DNA of 64,000 nt from Mycobacterium sp. URHB0044 (GCF_000620625.1 NZ_JIAW01000002.1:186001-250000); one strand, 5' to 3'. Numbered from the stretch's first letter, positions 41,973-52,291 are shown. The notes: generated by a model not told the origin, from the sequence alone. Numbers and translations: made by a program.

Positions 41973-42662
41973 GTGCTGAGCGCCATCGCCATCGTCCCCT
42001 CGGCACCCGTCATGATTCCCGAGCTGGCCTCCGGCGCGGCCGACGAGCTGGCCGACCTCCGTGCCGCGGTGCTCGCGGCAGCGGCGTCGCTACCCGCCCG
42101 GTGGGTGGCCGTCGGCGTCGGGCAATCCGACGTCGTCATCGGTGACGGACGGGTCGGGACTTTCGGCGGCTACGGCGTCGACGTGCGGATCGCGCTGTCT
42201 CCCGACCCAACCGAAGAGCCGGCACCGATGCCCCTGTGCGCCTTGATCACCGGCTGGATCCGTGGGCAGGCGAATCCAGCGGCGCGCGCGGAAGTGCGGG
42301 CATACGGCACCGATTGTGACGTCGACGGCGCGGTGGCCGTCGGCCGACGACTGCGCGCCGAAATCGACGAGGTCGCCGACGCCGTCGGCGTCCTGATCGT
42401 GGCCGACGGCGCCAACACCCTGACCCCGTCTGCGCCCGGGGGTTACGCCCCCGACTCCGTCGCTGCGCAGAGCGCGCTCGACGACGCGCTGGCCGCCGGC
42501 GATGCCGCCGCGCTGACCCGCCTACCGCAGGAGATCGTCGGGCGGGTGGCTTATCAGGTGCTGGCCGGGCTGGCCGAACCTGGACCACGTACGGCGAAGG
42601 AGATCTACCGCGGCGCGCCGTACGGGGTGGGGTACTACGCGGGCGTCTGGCTGCCACAGTGA
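41973..42662 (+). CDS. Rv2728c-like protein, possible extradiol-dioxygenase-fold
   Basis: 229 residues, Ala-rich and acidic. The opening [15 protein letters not shown] and the later [21 protein letters not shown] resemble class III extradiol dioxygenase-superfamily proteins, but the usual metal-binding His pair is not obvious, so activity is doubtful. Its stop overlaps the miaA GTG (GTGA), coupling it to tRNA modification genes; this order is kept in M. tuberculosis. Confidence 0.72.
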   Translation: MLSAIAIVPSAPVMIPELASGAADELADLRAAVLAAAASLPARWVAVGVGQSDVVIGDGRVGTFGGYGVDVRIALSPDPTEEPAPMPLCALITGWIRGQANPAARAEVRAYGTDCDVDGAVAVGRRLRAEIDEVADAVGVLIVADGANTLTPSAPGGYAPDSVAAQSALDDALAAGDAAALTRLPQEIVGRVAYQVLAGLAEPGPRTAKEIYRGAPYGVGYYAGVWLPQ

Positions 42663-43612
42663 CGAGGCCCATCGCGATCATCGGACCGACCGGCACCGGA
42701 AAGTCCGCACTCGCGCTCGAGGTGGCCGAGCGGGTCGGCGGTGAAGTGGTGAATGCCGACGCCATGCAGCTCTACCGCGGGATGGACATCGGTACCGCCA
42801 AGCTGACCGTCATCCAACGTCGCGGCATCCCGCATCACCAACTCGACGTCCTCGACGTGACGGAGACCGCCACCGTCGCGCGCTACCAGCAGGCCGCCGC
42901 CGCCGACGTGGAGGCGATCGCCGCCAGGGGTTCGGTGCCGGTTCTCGTCGGGGGATCGATGCTCTACGTGCAGTCGCTGCTCGATGAATGGGCATTCCCG
43001 GCGACCGACCCGGACGTGCGGGCGCGCTGGGAGGACCGGCTGACCGAGGTCGGGGTCGGCGTTCTGCACGAGGAGTTGGCCCGCGTCGACGCCGCGGCCG
43101 CCTCGTCGATCCTGCCCACCGACGGTCGCCGCATCGTGCGCGCACTGGAGGTGGTGGAGCTGACCGGGAAACCGTTCGCGGCGTCGGCGCCGACGATCGG
43201 TGCTCCCCGCTGGAACACCGCGATCGTCGGATTGGACTGGGACACAGCGCTTCTCGTCGAACGCTTGGCATTGCGTACGGACACCATGTTCGCCGACGGT
43301 CTGGTCGGTGAGGTCACCGCCCTGCTCGAACGCGGGTTGCGCGACGGCGTCACCGCGTCGCGCGCGCTGGGCTATGCACAGGTGATCGAGGCGCTCGACG
43401 CCGGTGGCGGCGACGACGCGCTCGCCGAAGCCCGGGTGCGGACGTTCATCGGCACTCGCCGCTACGTGCGCCGCCAGCGGTCGTGGTTCCGCCGTGACCA
43501 CCGGGTGCGCTGGCTCGACGGAACCGCGGACGACAACGTCGACGCGGCGCTGCGGGTATGGCGGGAGCGAAGTGCGGGGACGGAACAGCCGGGAGGGTCG
43601 GACGTATCCTGA
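42659..43612 (+). CDS. miaA: tRNA dimethylallyltransferase MiaA
   Basis: 317-residue enzyme that prenylates A37 of tRNAs, giving the substrate of MiaB. P-loop [12 protein letters not shown] near residue 7, the base-recognition segment [17 protein letters not shown], and [10 protein letters not shown] plus [14 protein letters not shown] in the C-terminal tRNA-binding part. GTG start overlapping the upstream stop. Only 4 bases separate its stop from dapF. Confidence 0.97.
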   Translation: MTRPIAIIGPTGTGKSALALEVAERVGGEVVNADAMQLYRGMDIGTAKLTVIQRRGIPHHQLDVLDVTETATVARYQQAAAADVEAIAARGSVPVLVGGSMLYVQSLLDEWAFPATDPDVRARWEDRLTEVGVGVLHEELARVDAAAASSILPTDGRRIVRALEVVELTGKPFAASAPTIGAPRWNTAIVGLDWDTALLVERLALRTDTMFADGLVGEVTALLERGLRDGVTASRALGYAQVIEALDAGGGDDALAEARVRTFIGTRRYVRRQRSWFRRDHRVRWLDGTADDNVDAALRVWRERSAGTEQPGGSDVS

Positions 43613-43616
43613 TCAG

Positions 43617-44486
43617 GTGAAGTTCGCCAAGGGGCACGGCACGGAGAACGACTTCGTGGTGTTGCCCGACCTCGATGCCCGCATCGCGCTGGTCCCCGCT
43701 GCGGTGGCCGCGCTGTGCGACAGGCGCCGAGGGCTCGGCGCGGACGGCGTGCTGCGCGTGACGACGGCCGGCGCGGCACTCGCCGCAGGCGTCTTCGGTC
43801 GGCTGCCCGAGGGTGTTCAGGCGGGCGATTGGTACATGGACTACCGCAACGCCGACGGATCGATCGCCCAGATGTGCGGCAACGGCGTCCGGGTCTTCGC
43901 GCACTACCTGCGTGCCTCCGGCCTGGAGCGGCGCGACGAGTTCGTGGTGGCGTCCTTGGCTGGTCCGCGACCGGTGGTGTTGCACTCGGTGGACGCGCTG
44001 GCGGCGGACGTCACCGTCGAGATGGGCAAGGCCAACCAGGTGGGCACGGGTTCGGCGGTCGTCGGCGGACGCGAGTTCACCGGTTTGGCGGTCGACGTGG
44101 GCAATCCGCACCTGGCGTGCGTCGACGCCACGCTGACCGTGGACGACCTGCGCGCGCTCGACGTGGCCGCCCCGGTTCGGTTCGACTCAGAACAGTTCCC
44201 CGGCGGCGTCAACGTCGAGGTGCTGACCCGCGCAGTCGACGATGCGGTGACGATGCGGGTGCACGAGCGTGGGGTCGGTGAGACCAGGTCGTGCGGTACC
44301 GGGACGGTGGCCGCCGCGGTGGCCGCGCTGCATCACCGCGGGGACTCGACGGGCACGCTGCGGGTGCGCATCCCGGGCGGCGAGGTCGACGTCACCGTCA
44401 CCGATGCCACCAGTTACCTGCGCGGACCGTCGATGCTGGTAGCCGACGGCGACATCTCCGACTCGTGGTGGCGCGCCCACGCGTGA
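43617..44486 (+). CDS. dapF: Diaminopimelate epimerase DapF
   Basis: 289-residue cofactor-independent racemase making meso-diaminopimelate for peptidoglycan and lysine. Two-base catalysis uses the Cys in MCGNGVR and the Cys in [10 protein letters not shown]; the opening [13 protein letters not shown] and GNPHLACV segments bind substrate. GTG 43617 starts MKFAKGHG; an earlier in-frame ATG lies within miaA. It is part of the miaA-dapF-hflX series. Confidence 0.96.
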   Translation: MKFAKGHGTENDFVVLPDLDARIALVPAAVAALCDRRRGLGADGVLRVTTAGAALAAGVFGRLPEGVQAGDWYMDYRNADGSIAQMCGNGVRVFAHYLRASGLERRDEFVVASLAGPRPVVLHSVDALAADVTVEMGKANQVGTGSAVVGGREFTGLAVDVGNPHLACVDATLTVDDLRALDVAAPVRFDSEQFPGGVNVEVLTRAVDDAVTMRVHERGVGETRSCGTGTVAAAVAALHHRGDSTGTLRVRIPGGEVDVTVTDATSYLRGPSMLVADGDISDSWWRAHA

Positions 44487-44537
44487 CGTTATTCGGATGC
44501 ATTCGTGGGTACGCCATGACACGATCGGAAGCTGCTC

Positions 44538-45947
44538 ATGACTGAATACGACGACCGCTACACCGCGCCCAGCCTCGGCGAACTCGCACTCGAAGACCGC
44601 ACGGCCCTGCGCCGGGTCGCCGGGCTTTCGACCGAACTCACCGACGTCTCCGAGGTCGAATACCGCCAGCTTCGTCTGGAACGCGTTGTGCTGGTGGGTG
44701 TCTGGACCGAGGGCAGCGCCGCCGACGTCGAGGCAAGCATGGCCGAACTGGCGGCGCTGGCCGAAACCGCGGGCTCCGAGGTCCTCGAAGCGCTGATCCA
44801 GCGGCGCGACAAGCCGGACGCGTCCACCTACATCGGGTCGGGCAAGGCCGCCGAACTGCGCGACATCGTGGCCGCCACCGGGGCGGACACCGTGATCTGC
44901 GACGGCGAACTCAGCCCCGCCCAGCTCAACGCGCTGGAGAAGGCGGTCAAGGTCAAGGTCGTCGACCGCACCGCGCTGATTCTCGACATCTTCGCCCAGC
45001 ACGCCACCAGCCGCGAGGGCAAGGCGCAGGTCGCCTACGCGCAGATGGAGTACATGCTGCCGAGGCTGCGCGGCTGGGGTGAGTCGATGTCGCGGCAGGG
45101 TGGTGGCGCAGGCGGCTCCAGCGGCGGAGTGGGCACCCGTGGTCCCGGCGAGACGAAGATCGAGACGGACCGACGCCGGATCCGCGAGCGGATGTCCAAG
45201 CTGCGGCGCGAGATCAAGGACATGAAGAAGATCCGCGACACCCAGCGCGGACGGCGGCTGCAGAGCGACCTGGCGTCGGTGGCGATCGTCGGCTACACCA
45301 ACGCAGGGAAGTCCAGCCTGCTCAACGCCCTGACCGGCGCCGGCGTGCTGGTCGAGAACGCGTTGTTCGCGACGCTCGAACCCACCACGCGCCGTGGCGA
45401 ATTCGACGACGGCCGGCCGTTCGTACTCACCGACACCGTCGGGTTCGTGCGGCACCTGCCCACCCAGTTGGTGGAGGCGTTCCGCTCCACGCTGGAAGAG
45501 GTCGTCGACGCACAGTTGTTGGTGCACGTGGTCGACGGTTCCGACGCCACGCCGCTGGCCCAGATCGACGCGGTACGCCAGGTAGTCAACGAAGTCATCC
45601 GCGAATACGACATCGCTCCGCCACCAGAACTATTGGTAGTCAACAAGACTGACGCGGCAACCGGGCTGGGGCTGGCGCAGCTGCGGCGGGCATTGCCCGA
45701 CGCCGTGTTCGTGTCGGCCCGCACCGGCGACGGCATCGACCGGCTGCGCAGCCGGATGAGTGAACTGGTGCCGCCCACCGACGTCACCGTCGACGTAACT
45801 CTGCCGTATGACCGCGGTGACCTCGTCGCCCGCATGCACGCCGAGGGCCGGATCGACGCGACCGAGCACACGGACGACGGCACGCGCATCAAGGCACGGG
45901 TGCCGGTGGCGCTGGCGGCTGGGCTGCGTGAGTTCGCGACGTTCTAG
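44538..45947 (+). CDS. hflX: Ribosome-associated GTPase HflX
   Basis: 469-residue GTPase that splits stalled or hibernating ribosomes. The N-terminal HflX domain (about 60-240) contains the Gly-rich linker GGAGGSSGGVGTRGPGE; the G domain has G1 GYTNAGKSSLLN, G2 TLEPTTR, G3 DTVGFVRHLP and G4 NKTD. Start ATG 44538 with a GGAAGC ribosome site; family N-termini vary. Mycobacterial HflX is linked to hypoxia and antibiotic response. Confidence 0.96.
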   Translation: MTEYDDRYTAPSLGELALEDRTALRRVAGLSTELTDVSEVEYRQLRLERVVLVGVWTEGSAADVEASMAELAALAETAGSEVLEALIQRRDKPDASTYIGSGKAAELRDIVAATGADTVICDGELSPAQLNALEKAVKVKVVDRTALILDIFAQHATSREGKAQVAYAQMEYMLPRLRGWGESMSRQGGGAGGSSGGVGTRGPGETKIETDRRRIRERMSKLRREIKDMKKIRDTQRGRRLQSDLASVAIVGYTNAGKSSLLNALTGAGVLVENALFATLEPTTRRGEFDDGRPFVLTDTVGFVRHLPTQLVEAFRSTLEEVVDAQLLVHVVDGSDATPLAQIDAVRQVVNEVIREYDIAPPPELLVVNKTDAATGLGLAQLRRALPDAVFVSARTGDGIDRLRSRMSELVPPTDVTVDVTLPYDRGDLVARMHAEGRIDATEHTDDGTRIKARVPVALAAGLREFATF

Positions 45948-45960
45948 TCGTCGTAGATAG

Positions 45961-46860
45961 GTGAACGATCAAGCCGCGGTTGGGAAACTGGACTTCTTTC
46001 GCAGCCCAGAGCAACGGGCACAGTTCATCGCGACGTACGACGCCGTATTGGCCGACTGGCCAGTGCCGTACGAAGAAGTCGACGTCGACACCGACGCCGG
46101 CGTCACCCACGTGATCGCCTGTGGGCCCTCATCTGCGCCGCCGCTGATATTGCTTCACGGCGCGACGACCACGGCGGTGATGTGGCGCCCGGTCATCGAG
46201 GCGCTCAGTGCCTCTTATCGCTGCTACTGCGTCGACACGATCACGGAACCGAACAAGAGCATGCCCACTCGGCGAGTCTTCGGGGTGTCGAAGCTCGTCG
46301 GCTGGCTGAGGCAGGTGCTCACCGCGCTCGGCGTCCCCGCCAGTGCGCGCGTTGCCGGATTCTCGTACGGCGGCTGGATGGCCGCGAATCTGGCCGTACA
46401 TGCGCCGGAGCTCGTCAACCGGCTGGTCCTATTGGCTCCGGCAGCGACATTCGCACCGATCCCCGTCGAGTTCTACTTCCGCGTGTTCTCACCGGGCCCG
46501 CTGAGGTCACCGGCCATGGCCCGGAAGGCCGTCCAGTGGCTGTCCAGCACGCCGGGCGCGTCGTTGGATCCGACGTTGGACTTGGCGCTGACGAACTTGG
46601 TGTCAGGCCGATTCCTCCGGCTGGGTGTGCCATCGCCGACCGTTCTGAAGGACGACACCCTCCGCCGAATCAATGCGCCGACAACGGTTCTCATCGGCGA
46701 CCGCGACGTGATCTACCGAGGCGGCCCACGGGCAGCGCTGGCACGCGCGCAGAAGCTCATCCCGAATGTAGCCGTGAGCGCGTTGCCAGGAGCAAACCAC
46801 TGGTTGACTGTCGACTGCCCTCGGCGACTGGCCGATGAGTTGGTTCTGGGACTGACGTAA
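45961..46860 (+). CDS. Alpha/beta-fold hydrolase
   Basis: 299 residues with the classical fold. The oxyanion HG motif is LLHGATT, the nucleophile elbow GFSYGGWMA carries Ser, the acid is probably Asp in IGDRDVIYRG and the base His in PGANHWLTV. Substrate unknown; fold groups with carboxylesterases and C-C bond hydrolases. GTG start only 13 bases after hflX, so it may be read from the same message. It is not part of the conserved M. tuberculosis order I recall here. Confidence 0.85.
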   Translation: MNDQAAVGKLDFFRSPEQRAQFIATYDAVLADWPVPYEEVDVDTDAGVTHVIACGPSSAPPLILLHGATTTAVMWRPVIEALSASYRCYCVDTITEPNKSMPTRRVFGVSKLVGWLRQVLTALGVPASARVAGFSYGGWMAANLAVHAPELVNRLVLLAPAATFAPIPVEFYFRVFSPGPLRSPAMARKAVQWLSSTPGASLDPTLDLALTNLVSGRFLRLGVPSPTVLKDDTLRRINAPTTVLIGDRDVIYRGGPRAALARAQKLIPNVAVSALPGANHWLTVDCPRRLADELVLGLT

Positions 46861-46864
46861 TCCC

Positions 46865-48469
46865 TCAGTCGAGAGGCATGCAGTACCGCGCCTGATCCCG
46901 GAACCGTAGGTAGGCCGGGTCATTCGAGCGCAGGGCCGTGATCCGTTCGACCGCGTTGTTCAACCGCTCGGCTCGGCGCAACGCCCCGCCCAAGCGACCG
47001 AGATCGTCGTACGCATCGCCGATCGGGCGGCGGGCTTGCGTCTTGAGATGCAGTCGGGCGAACAACACGTCGCGCTGATAGTCCAGCCACCGCCGGCGTC
47101 CCTCCGCATACGCGGGACTGTCGCGGTAACTGATCACGATTCGTGTGCCGCCATGCAACCGACGTCGGTAACTCCCGTCTGCGCAGGGAAGTTTCGGCGC
47201 GTCGGTCAGCTTGAGGCTGGCCATCGAGATCTGCTCCTCCGTGCGGGTGTGAATCTCGCGGCATTCGGAGAAGCGATCGATCGTCACTGCCGCGCCGTAA
47301 CAGTCCGCGGGGCGAACGCCGACGACCTCGAGGTACGCCACGAGCAGCTCCTGCGGGGTCGACGGCAGATAGGGAAACGGCGAAGGAGCCTCGGCAAGGC
47401 GTTGCGGACGGGGATGAACGGCCACGGCGACCGCGCCCCAGTTGAGCACCTCCACGTGCGTGCCCGCGACACCGTCGAAGGGAACCTCGACCGTGCCCGT
47501 GGGATGCGGCGCCGCGCCCGCGACGTGAAAAACGCTGACGCCGGCGACGCGGGCGTAGACGTCGGACGACTCGTCGTCGAGATCGCCGCCGCCCAGCCAA
47601 CCGTCACTCGATTGCATGACGACTTCACGGGCGATGCCGAGGCACTGGCTCGGCTGGATGCCCACTGCCGTCATCCAGGCGAGCGCCAGATCCTCGTCGA
47701 GCACCGCGGGATCACCCTTGCGGCGACTGACCCAACGCGCTTCGCCATCGAAGCGAACCCGCTGCGGAACCGCGCCCGGAGCCAGGGACGGCAGTGGTGC
47801 GTGGACGATGTCCCACTCGACGACCCTGCCCGACTCGGGCCCCGGCATCTTCGGGTTCAGCCGATCCGGCACGCGATAGACGCCGAAGACGAGATCGGGT
47901 CGGGCCGCGAGACCCGTCGCCGCGAGATGGTTGGCGAGGTCCTCGAACTGAGCATTGCCACGGGTTGCGATCCTGCTCAGCACCGGCGCCGTTCGATCGT
48001 GAGCCAGGTAGGGCCGACGCGCGGCGTCGCGGACGGCTCGCTCGCTCTCGACGATCAGCCGGCGCTGCTCGGGCTCGGGATCGGGACCGAACTCGCTGCC
48101 GATGCCCAGCAATGCCTTCGGGTCGGCGAGACTGGCGGCGGTGTCCGTGAGATCACGGAACGACTTCTTGAGTTCGCCTTTGATGCTTGGCGGATTGCGG
48201 GCGGCCTCACTCGGTCGCACCGAATCGGGAACAGTGCCCCAGAAGTGAGCGCCTGCGGGACCACCGAGTACCTCGGCGTCGAGGCGCGCCTCGTGCTCGG
48301 CCCGCGAGCGTTCCCACTCTGCGTCCGCCAACTCGGTTCCCGCGGCGACGCGGGACGTGTTCGCCGCGTACCGCTGCGCCATCTTCGCCTCGATGGCGGC
48401 CTGCTCCTCGGGCGACTTCTGCTCCCACTTCTTCTGCAGGCGTTTGACGTACATATCCCGAATGCCCAT
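46865..48469 (-). CDS. Unrecognised 534-residue protein
   Basis: Soluble protein without signal peptide. Residues about 1-80 are charged and helical (MGIRDMYVKRLQKKWEQKSPEEQAAI in the first part), likely coiled coil; the remainder is mixed with several Trp and Arg patches (RGNAQFEDLANHLAATG, SYRRRLHGGTRIVISYR). No enzyme signature found. ATG 48469 is chosen because the helical domain begins there; the frame continues to 48553. It is convergent with the hydrolase and diverges from the lipoprotein gene. Codon use matches its neighbours. Confidence 0.6.
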   Translation of the reverse strand: MGIRDMYVKRLQKKWEQKSPEEQAAIEAKMAQRYAANTSRVAAGTELADAEWERSRAEHEARLDAEVLGGPAGAHFWGTVPDSVRPSEAARNPPSIKGELKKSFRDLTDTAASLADPKALLGIGSEFGPDPEPEQRRLIVESERAVRDAARRPYLAHDRTAPVLSRIATRGNAQFEDLANHLAATGLAARPDLVFGVYRVPDRLNPKMPGPESGRVVEWDIVHAPLPSLAPGAVPQRVRFDGEARWVSRRKGDPAVLDEDLALAWMTAVGIQPSQCLGIAREVVMQSSDGWLGGGDLDDESSDVYARVAGVSVFHVAGAAPHPTGTVEVPFDGVAGTHVEVLNWGAVAVAVHPRPQRLAEAPSPFPYLPSTPQELLVAYLEVVGVRPADCYGAAVTIDRFSECREIHTRTEEQISMASLKLTDAPKLPCADGSYRRRLHGGTRIVISYRDSPAYAEGRRRWLDYQRDVLFARLHLKTQARRPIGDAYDDLGRLGGALRRAERLNNAVERITALRSNDPAYLRFRDQARYCMPLD

Positions 48470-48619
48470 CGCACGAGTATCAACAGCTCGTTGCGGTCGG
48501 TCAGGGAAATGGCGGAAGCGACTCGAGTTCGCGACGTTCCGTGGTTTGCGCACAAACTCCCCGCAACTTCCTCGGCTGGCCTAGTCTGACGGTTTGCTGC
48601 CTGGTCGACGGGGGACGAC

Positions 48620-49444
48620 ATGAGAGCTTGCGGAATCGTTGGTGTGGCGATGCTCGTGCTCGGCGTCGGCGGGCTCACGGGATGTGGAACGCAGGGCGGC
48701 GGTGCTACGGCGGGCTCGGAGCCGGCGGCGACGACCACGGTTTCCGCGACCACCGCTGCTTCGACCACGGTTGCCTCGTCGCCGCCGGGAGTGCCCGATA
48801 CGGTGGCGGCCTGCCAGGCGGGCGTGCGGATGAGCGGCAGCATTCCGCCAGGAGCCGACCCGGACGAGCCCGATCCCACGCCGCAGCAGATGAAGGACTG
48901 GGCCGCAACGGTGGTCCCCGACTTCGAGGTCTTCGCCGCGAGCGTCCCCACTGACTTGGCGAACGCCGTGGCGACACAGCGTGCCGAGCTTCAGAAGGCC
49001 CAGCGCGGCGAGCGCCTGAACGTGCAGGATCCCGCAAGCACCGCGGCCTCCAACGCCATCGGCGGCTTCCTGTTCGACGAGTGCGGCCTGCAGCGGCTCG
49101 ACGCCGTCAGCGCGGATGGTCGCCTCGGTCCCATGCCGACGACGCTGCACGCGGGTCCGGTGGTGGTCCGGTTCGCCAACACCGGCGAGCCGTCCCGCGA
49201 CGCCTTCGTTCTGCTCGTCGCGCGGGTCAGGGATGGTGCGACGGTTTCGGTGCAGGACGTGACGTCGGAAAAGGTGGACTTCGCCGATGTCGCCGACGTC
49301 GTGTCCGGTGTACAACCGGGCGACGGTCGAACCGGATACGGCGCCTTCACGTTGGCGCCCGGACGCTACCTCGCGGTCAGCGTGCTGGGCGTCCCGCCGG
49401 AGTTCTCGGGCGGCGTCGATGCCGCGGAGTTCACGGTCGCCTAG
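48620..49444 (+). CDS. Secreted lipoprotein
   Basis: 274 residues. Signal peptide with hydrophobic core GIVGVAMLVLGVGG and lipobox LTGC (Cys22). A Thr/Ala/Ser-rich linker (about 35-55) precedes a folded domain with two Cys that may form a disulfide (AACQAG and DECGLQ). The C-terminal part has beta-rich VVVRFANTGEPSRDAFVLLV and FTLAPGRYLAVSVLG, reminiscent of cupredoxin-like proteins, but no copper-ligand set is clear. Function unknown. Confidence 0.78.
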   Translation: MRACGIVGVAMLVLGVGGLTGCGTQGGGATAGSEPAATTTVSATTAASTTVASSPPGVPDTVAACQAGVRMSGSIPPGADPDEPDPTPQQMKDWAATVVPDFEVFAASVPTDLANAVATQRAELQKAQRGERLNVQDPASTAASNAIGGFLFDECGLQRLDAVSADGRLGPMPTTLHAGPVVVRFANTGEPSRDAFVLLVARVRDGATVSVQDVTSEKVDFADVADVVSGVQPGDGRTGYGAFTLAPGRYLAVSVLGVPPEFSGGVDAAEFTVA

Positions 49445-49459
49445 CAGCCGGCCCGGCCG

Positions 49460-49966
49460 TCATGCCTCGACGTCGAAGAGCGCCTCGGTATCGGCGCTCG
49501 ATACGCGTTGGGCAAGATGGGCTTTCAACTCATCGAGCCGATGCTCCTGAGCGGGAGTGTGCGAGTCGGTGTGGGCCAGGTCGATGAACTCGTCGGTGAC
49601 GAACCCGTCGCGCAGCAGCAAGGTCACCGATTCGACGCCGACGCCGATCTCGAATACGAAGTCCTCCAGTAGCCTGCCGCGGTCGGGGCGCACCGACGTG
49701 CGGTCGACCGTGAATCGGCCGTCGGTGACGGCACGGGTGACGGCTTCGAAGGCGTCGCGGGCACCTGGACCGCGGAACGGCGTGCGTATGGTGATCGTCC
49801 GACGTTCGGGTGGTGTGCCGGGGGAGAGCAGATCGAACGCACGGCGCAGCGCCTTGAACCCGATCGCGACGCCCGCCGGCGAATGCGGCCCGGCGTAGCG
49901 CAGCAGGTCGTCGAACGTGAAAGTGATTGTCTGACCGCGTTCTTCGACGGTGACAGTCTCGGTCAT
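49460..49966 (-). CDS. Conserved 168-residue protein of unknown function
   Basis: Acidic soluble protein, opening MTETVTVEERGQTITFTFDDLLRYAGPHSPAGVA. It shows an alpha/beta pattern with RTITIRTPFRGPGARDAFEAVTRAV and a C-terminal helix, and has no Cys or signal peptide. It overlaps the stop of the molybdopterin oxidoreductase by ATGA, so it is probably co-translated and might be an accessory factor; this rests on context alone. Confidence 0.65.
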   Translation of the reverse strand: MTETVTVEERGQTITFTFDDLLRYAGPHSPAGVAIGFKALRRAFDLLSPGTPPERRTITIRTPFRGPGARDAFEAVTRAVTDGRFTVDRTSVRPDRGRLLEDFVFEIGVGVESVTLLLRDGFVTDEFIDLAHTDSHTPAQEHRLDELKAHLAQRVSSADTEALFDVEA

Positions 49967-52251
49967 CGGGACACGATCGCCGGCGGATGGTGCGCCCGCA
50001 CCGGCGGCAGCTCGCCGGTGAACTTCTCCACCTGCACCAGAACGTGCGCGCCCGTACAGCCCTGCGCCAGCGACGACGTGCCGATGTCGGCGGTCAGCAC
50101 GTTGGGGTTGCCGTGTACGCACAGTGTGTCGGGGTCGGCCGGGTCTTGCGGGTCGTACCATGCGCCCGTCGACAGTTGTACGACGCTGGGGCGCAGACCG
50201 TCGTCGATCACGACGCCGGCCAGGCAGGCTCCGCGGTCGTTGAACACCCGCACCACGTCGCCATCGACCAGGCCACGGTCGGCTGCGTCCGCGGGGTGAA
50301 TCCGGATCGGCTCACGCCCTAGGACTTTCGAGTTCTGGCTGGTGCCTCCACCGTCGAGTTGGCTGTGCAGGCGGCTGGCGGGCTGGTTGGCCAGCAGGTG
50401 CAGCGGATAGGTGTCTGCGCGGTCACCGCCGAGCCATTCGGTGGGCTCGTACCATCTCGGGTGACCGGCGCAGTCTTCGTAGGAGAACCCGTCGATGTCG
50501 GTCGAGAAGATCTCGATGCGACCGCTCGGCGTGCCCAGTCGATGGGCCACCGGGTCCGCGCGGAAGTCGGCGAGCAGTGTCAGCCCGGCCTCGGTGGGCA
50601 GCCGCAGCTGGCCGGCTCTCCAGAACTCCTCGAACGATGGAACGGCGAAATCCAGTTCGGCGGACCACTTGTCGTACATGTGCACCAGCCACTCCTGGGC
50701 GGTGCGGCCCTCGGTGAACTGCTCGCCGAAGCCGAGTCGGTGTGCCAAGGCCGAGAACGTGGTGTAGTCGTCTCGGGAGTCGGCGTACGGCTTCGCCAGC
50801 GCGGGCATGGCCACCAGCAGCGGGTCGTTGCGCGAGCCGGAGTAGTCGTCGCGTTCGTATGCGGTGGTAGAAGGTACGACGATGTCGGCGTGCTTGGCCA
50901 TCGCCGTCCAGTACGGGTCGTGCACGACGATGGTGTCCGGGCGGGAAAGCGCCCGGCGCAGCCGAGGGATGTTCTGATGGTGATGAAACGGGTTGCCGCC
51001 GGACCAGTACACGCATCGGATGTCGGGGTAGGTCAACCGCCGCCCGTTGTAGTCGAACTCCTCGCCAGGGTGTAGCAGCATGTCGCTGACGGCGGCAACC
51101 GGAATGAACGTCGCAACGGGATTCAAGCCCTGCGGAATCGTCGGCAACCGGCAGCGCAGGGGTGGCATGCCGACTTCGTTCTGCGAACCGTATCCGTGCC
51201 CGAAACCGCCTCCAGGAAGCCCAATCTGGCCGAGCATCGCGGCAAGTACCAATCCCATCCACGGCGCCTGTTCGCCGTGCCGGACCCGTTGCAGCGACCA
51301 GCTGACGGTCACCAACGTGCGGCCGGCGGCCATCCGTCGGGCCAAGCTGGTCAGCGCGTCGGCGGGCAGCCCACAGATGGCCGAGGCCCACCGCGGTGAC
51401 TTGGGCGTGCCGTCGGCGGCGCCGAGCAGATACCGCTCGAAGGGTTCGTAACCGGTGCAGTGGGTCTCGAGGAAACTGCGGTCGGCCAACCCTTCGGTCG
51501 CGAGCACGTAGGCGAGCGCCAACATGATGGCGACGTCGGTACCCGGCACGGGGGCGAACCACTCGCAGTCACCGTTCAGGTCGTCGCGCAGGGGGCTGAT
51601 CGACACGACCTTTCCACCGCGCTCGCGGAGCCGCTGCATCGAGCTGCGGGTGGGGTGCTCTGTAGCGCCGCCAGGATTGACCGCTGAGTTCTTCAGTGCC
51701 ACACCGCCGAAGCACACCATCAGGTCTGTGTTTTCGGCGATGACATCCCATTGCGTGGATCGCTTGAACAGGTCGTCGTGCGTGCCGACCACGCGCGGCA
51801 TGATCACTCCGGTGGCGCCGAGGCTGTAGGAGTGTCGCGAGAAGGTATATCCGCCAAGCATCTTCAGGAAGCGGTGGACTTGGCCCTGGGCGTGATGGAA
51901 CCGCCCCGCACTGGCCCACCCGTACGAGCCGCCGTAGATGGCCTCGTTGCCGTGGGTGTCGACGACGCGGCGCAGTTCGTCGGCCAGCAGCTCGGTCAAC
52001 TCGTCCCAGCCGACGGCGACGAACTCGTCGGCGCCGCGGCGCGAACTGGGACCGGGTCCGTCGTCTAGCCAGCCGCGCCGCACCGCTGGGCCGGCGATCC
52101 GCGACGAATGCCGAAGCGAGCCGGGCAGGTTGCCGAGCAACGGCGACGGGTCGTCGTCCCCGTCGAATGGCCGCACGGACGCGATGTCGCCATCGCGTAC
52201 GTCGGCGTGAAACGCCCCCCAGTGCGTCAGTGAGGTCCGACCGGTCGCCAT
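49963..52251 (-). CDS. Molybdopterin oxidoreductase, BisC/DMSO-reductase family
   Basis: 762-residue bis-MGD molybdenum enzyme resembling biotin or methionine sulfoxide reductases. It lacks the N-terminal 4Fe-4S cysteines and any Tat signal, so it should be cytosolic like BisC. The probable molybdenum ligand is the Ser in HSYSLGATGV. Other marks are IYGGSYGWASAGRFHHAQ, VVSISPLRDD, GLPGGGFGHGYGSQNEVG and the C-terminal molydopterin dinucleotide-binding domain (RIHPADAADRGLVDGDVVRVFNDRG). ATG 52251 matches the family start. Real substrate uncertain among S- and N-oxides. Confidence 0.88.
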   Translation of the reverse strand: MATGRTSLTHWGAFHADVRDGDIASVRPFDGDDDPSPLLGNLPGSLRHSSRIAGPAVRRGWLDDGPGPSSRRGADEFVAVGWDELTELLADELRRVVDTHGNEAIYGGSYGWASAGRFHHAQGQVHRFLKMLGGYTFSRHSYSLGATGVIMPRVVGTHDDLFKRSTQWDVIAENTDLMVCFGGVALKNSAVNPGGATEHPTRSSMQRLRERGGKVVSISPLRDDLNGDCEWFAPVPGTDVAIMLALAYVLATEGLADRSFLETHCTGYEPFERYLLGAADGTPKSPRWASAICGLPADALTSLARRMAAGRTLVTVSWSLQRVRHGEQAPWMGLVLAAMLGQIGLPGGGFGHGYGSQNEVGMPPLRCRLPTIPQGLNPVATFIPVAAVSDMLLHPGEEFDYNGRRLTYPDIRCVYWSGGNPFHHHQNIPRLRRALSRPDTIVVHDPYWTAMAKHADIVVPSTTAYERDDYSGSRNDPLLVAMPALAKPYADSRDDYTTFSALAHRLGFGEQFTEGRTAQEWLVHMYDKWSAELDFAVPSFEEFWRAGQLRLPTEAGLTLLADFRADPVAHRLGTPSGRIEIFSTDIDGFSYEDCAGHPRWYEPTEWLGGDRADTYPLHLLANQPASRLHSQLDGGGTSQNSKVLGREPIRIHPADAADRGLVDGDVVRVFNDRGACLAGVVIDDGLRPSVVQLSTGAWYDPQDPADPDTLCVHGNPNVLTADIGTSSLAQGCTGAHVLVQVEKFTGELPPVRAHHPPAIVSR

Positions 52252-52291
52252 GGCGCCGAGTCTAGGGCGCTGCGCCGACGGCCTCCGCGCT

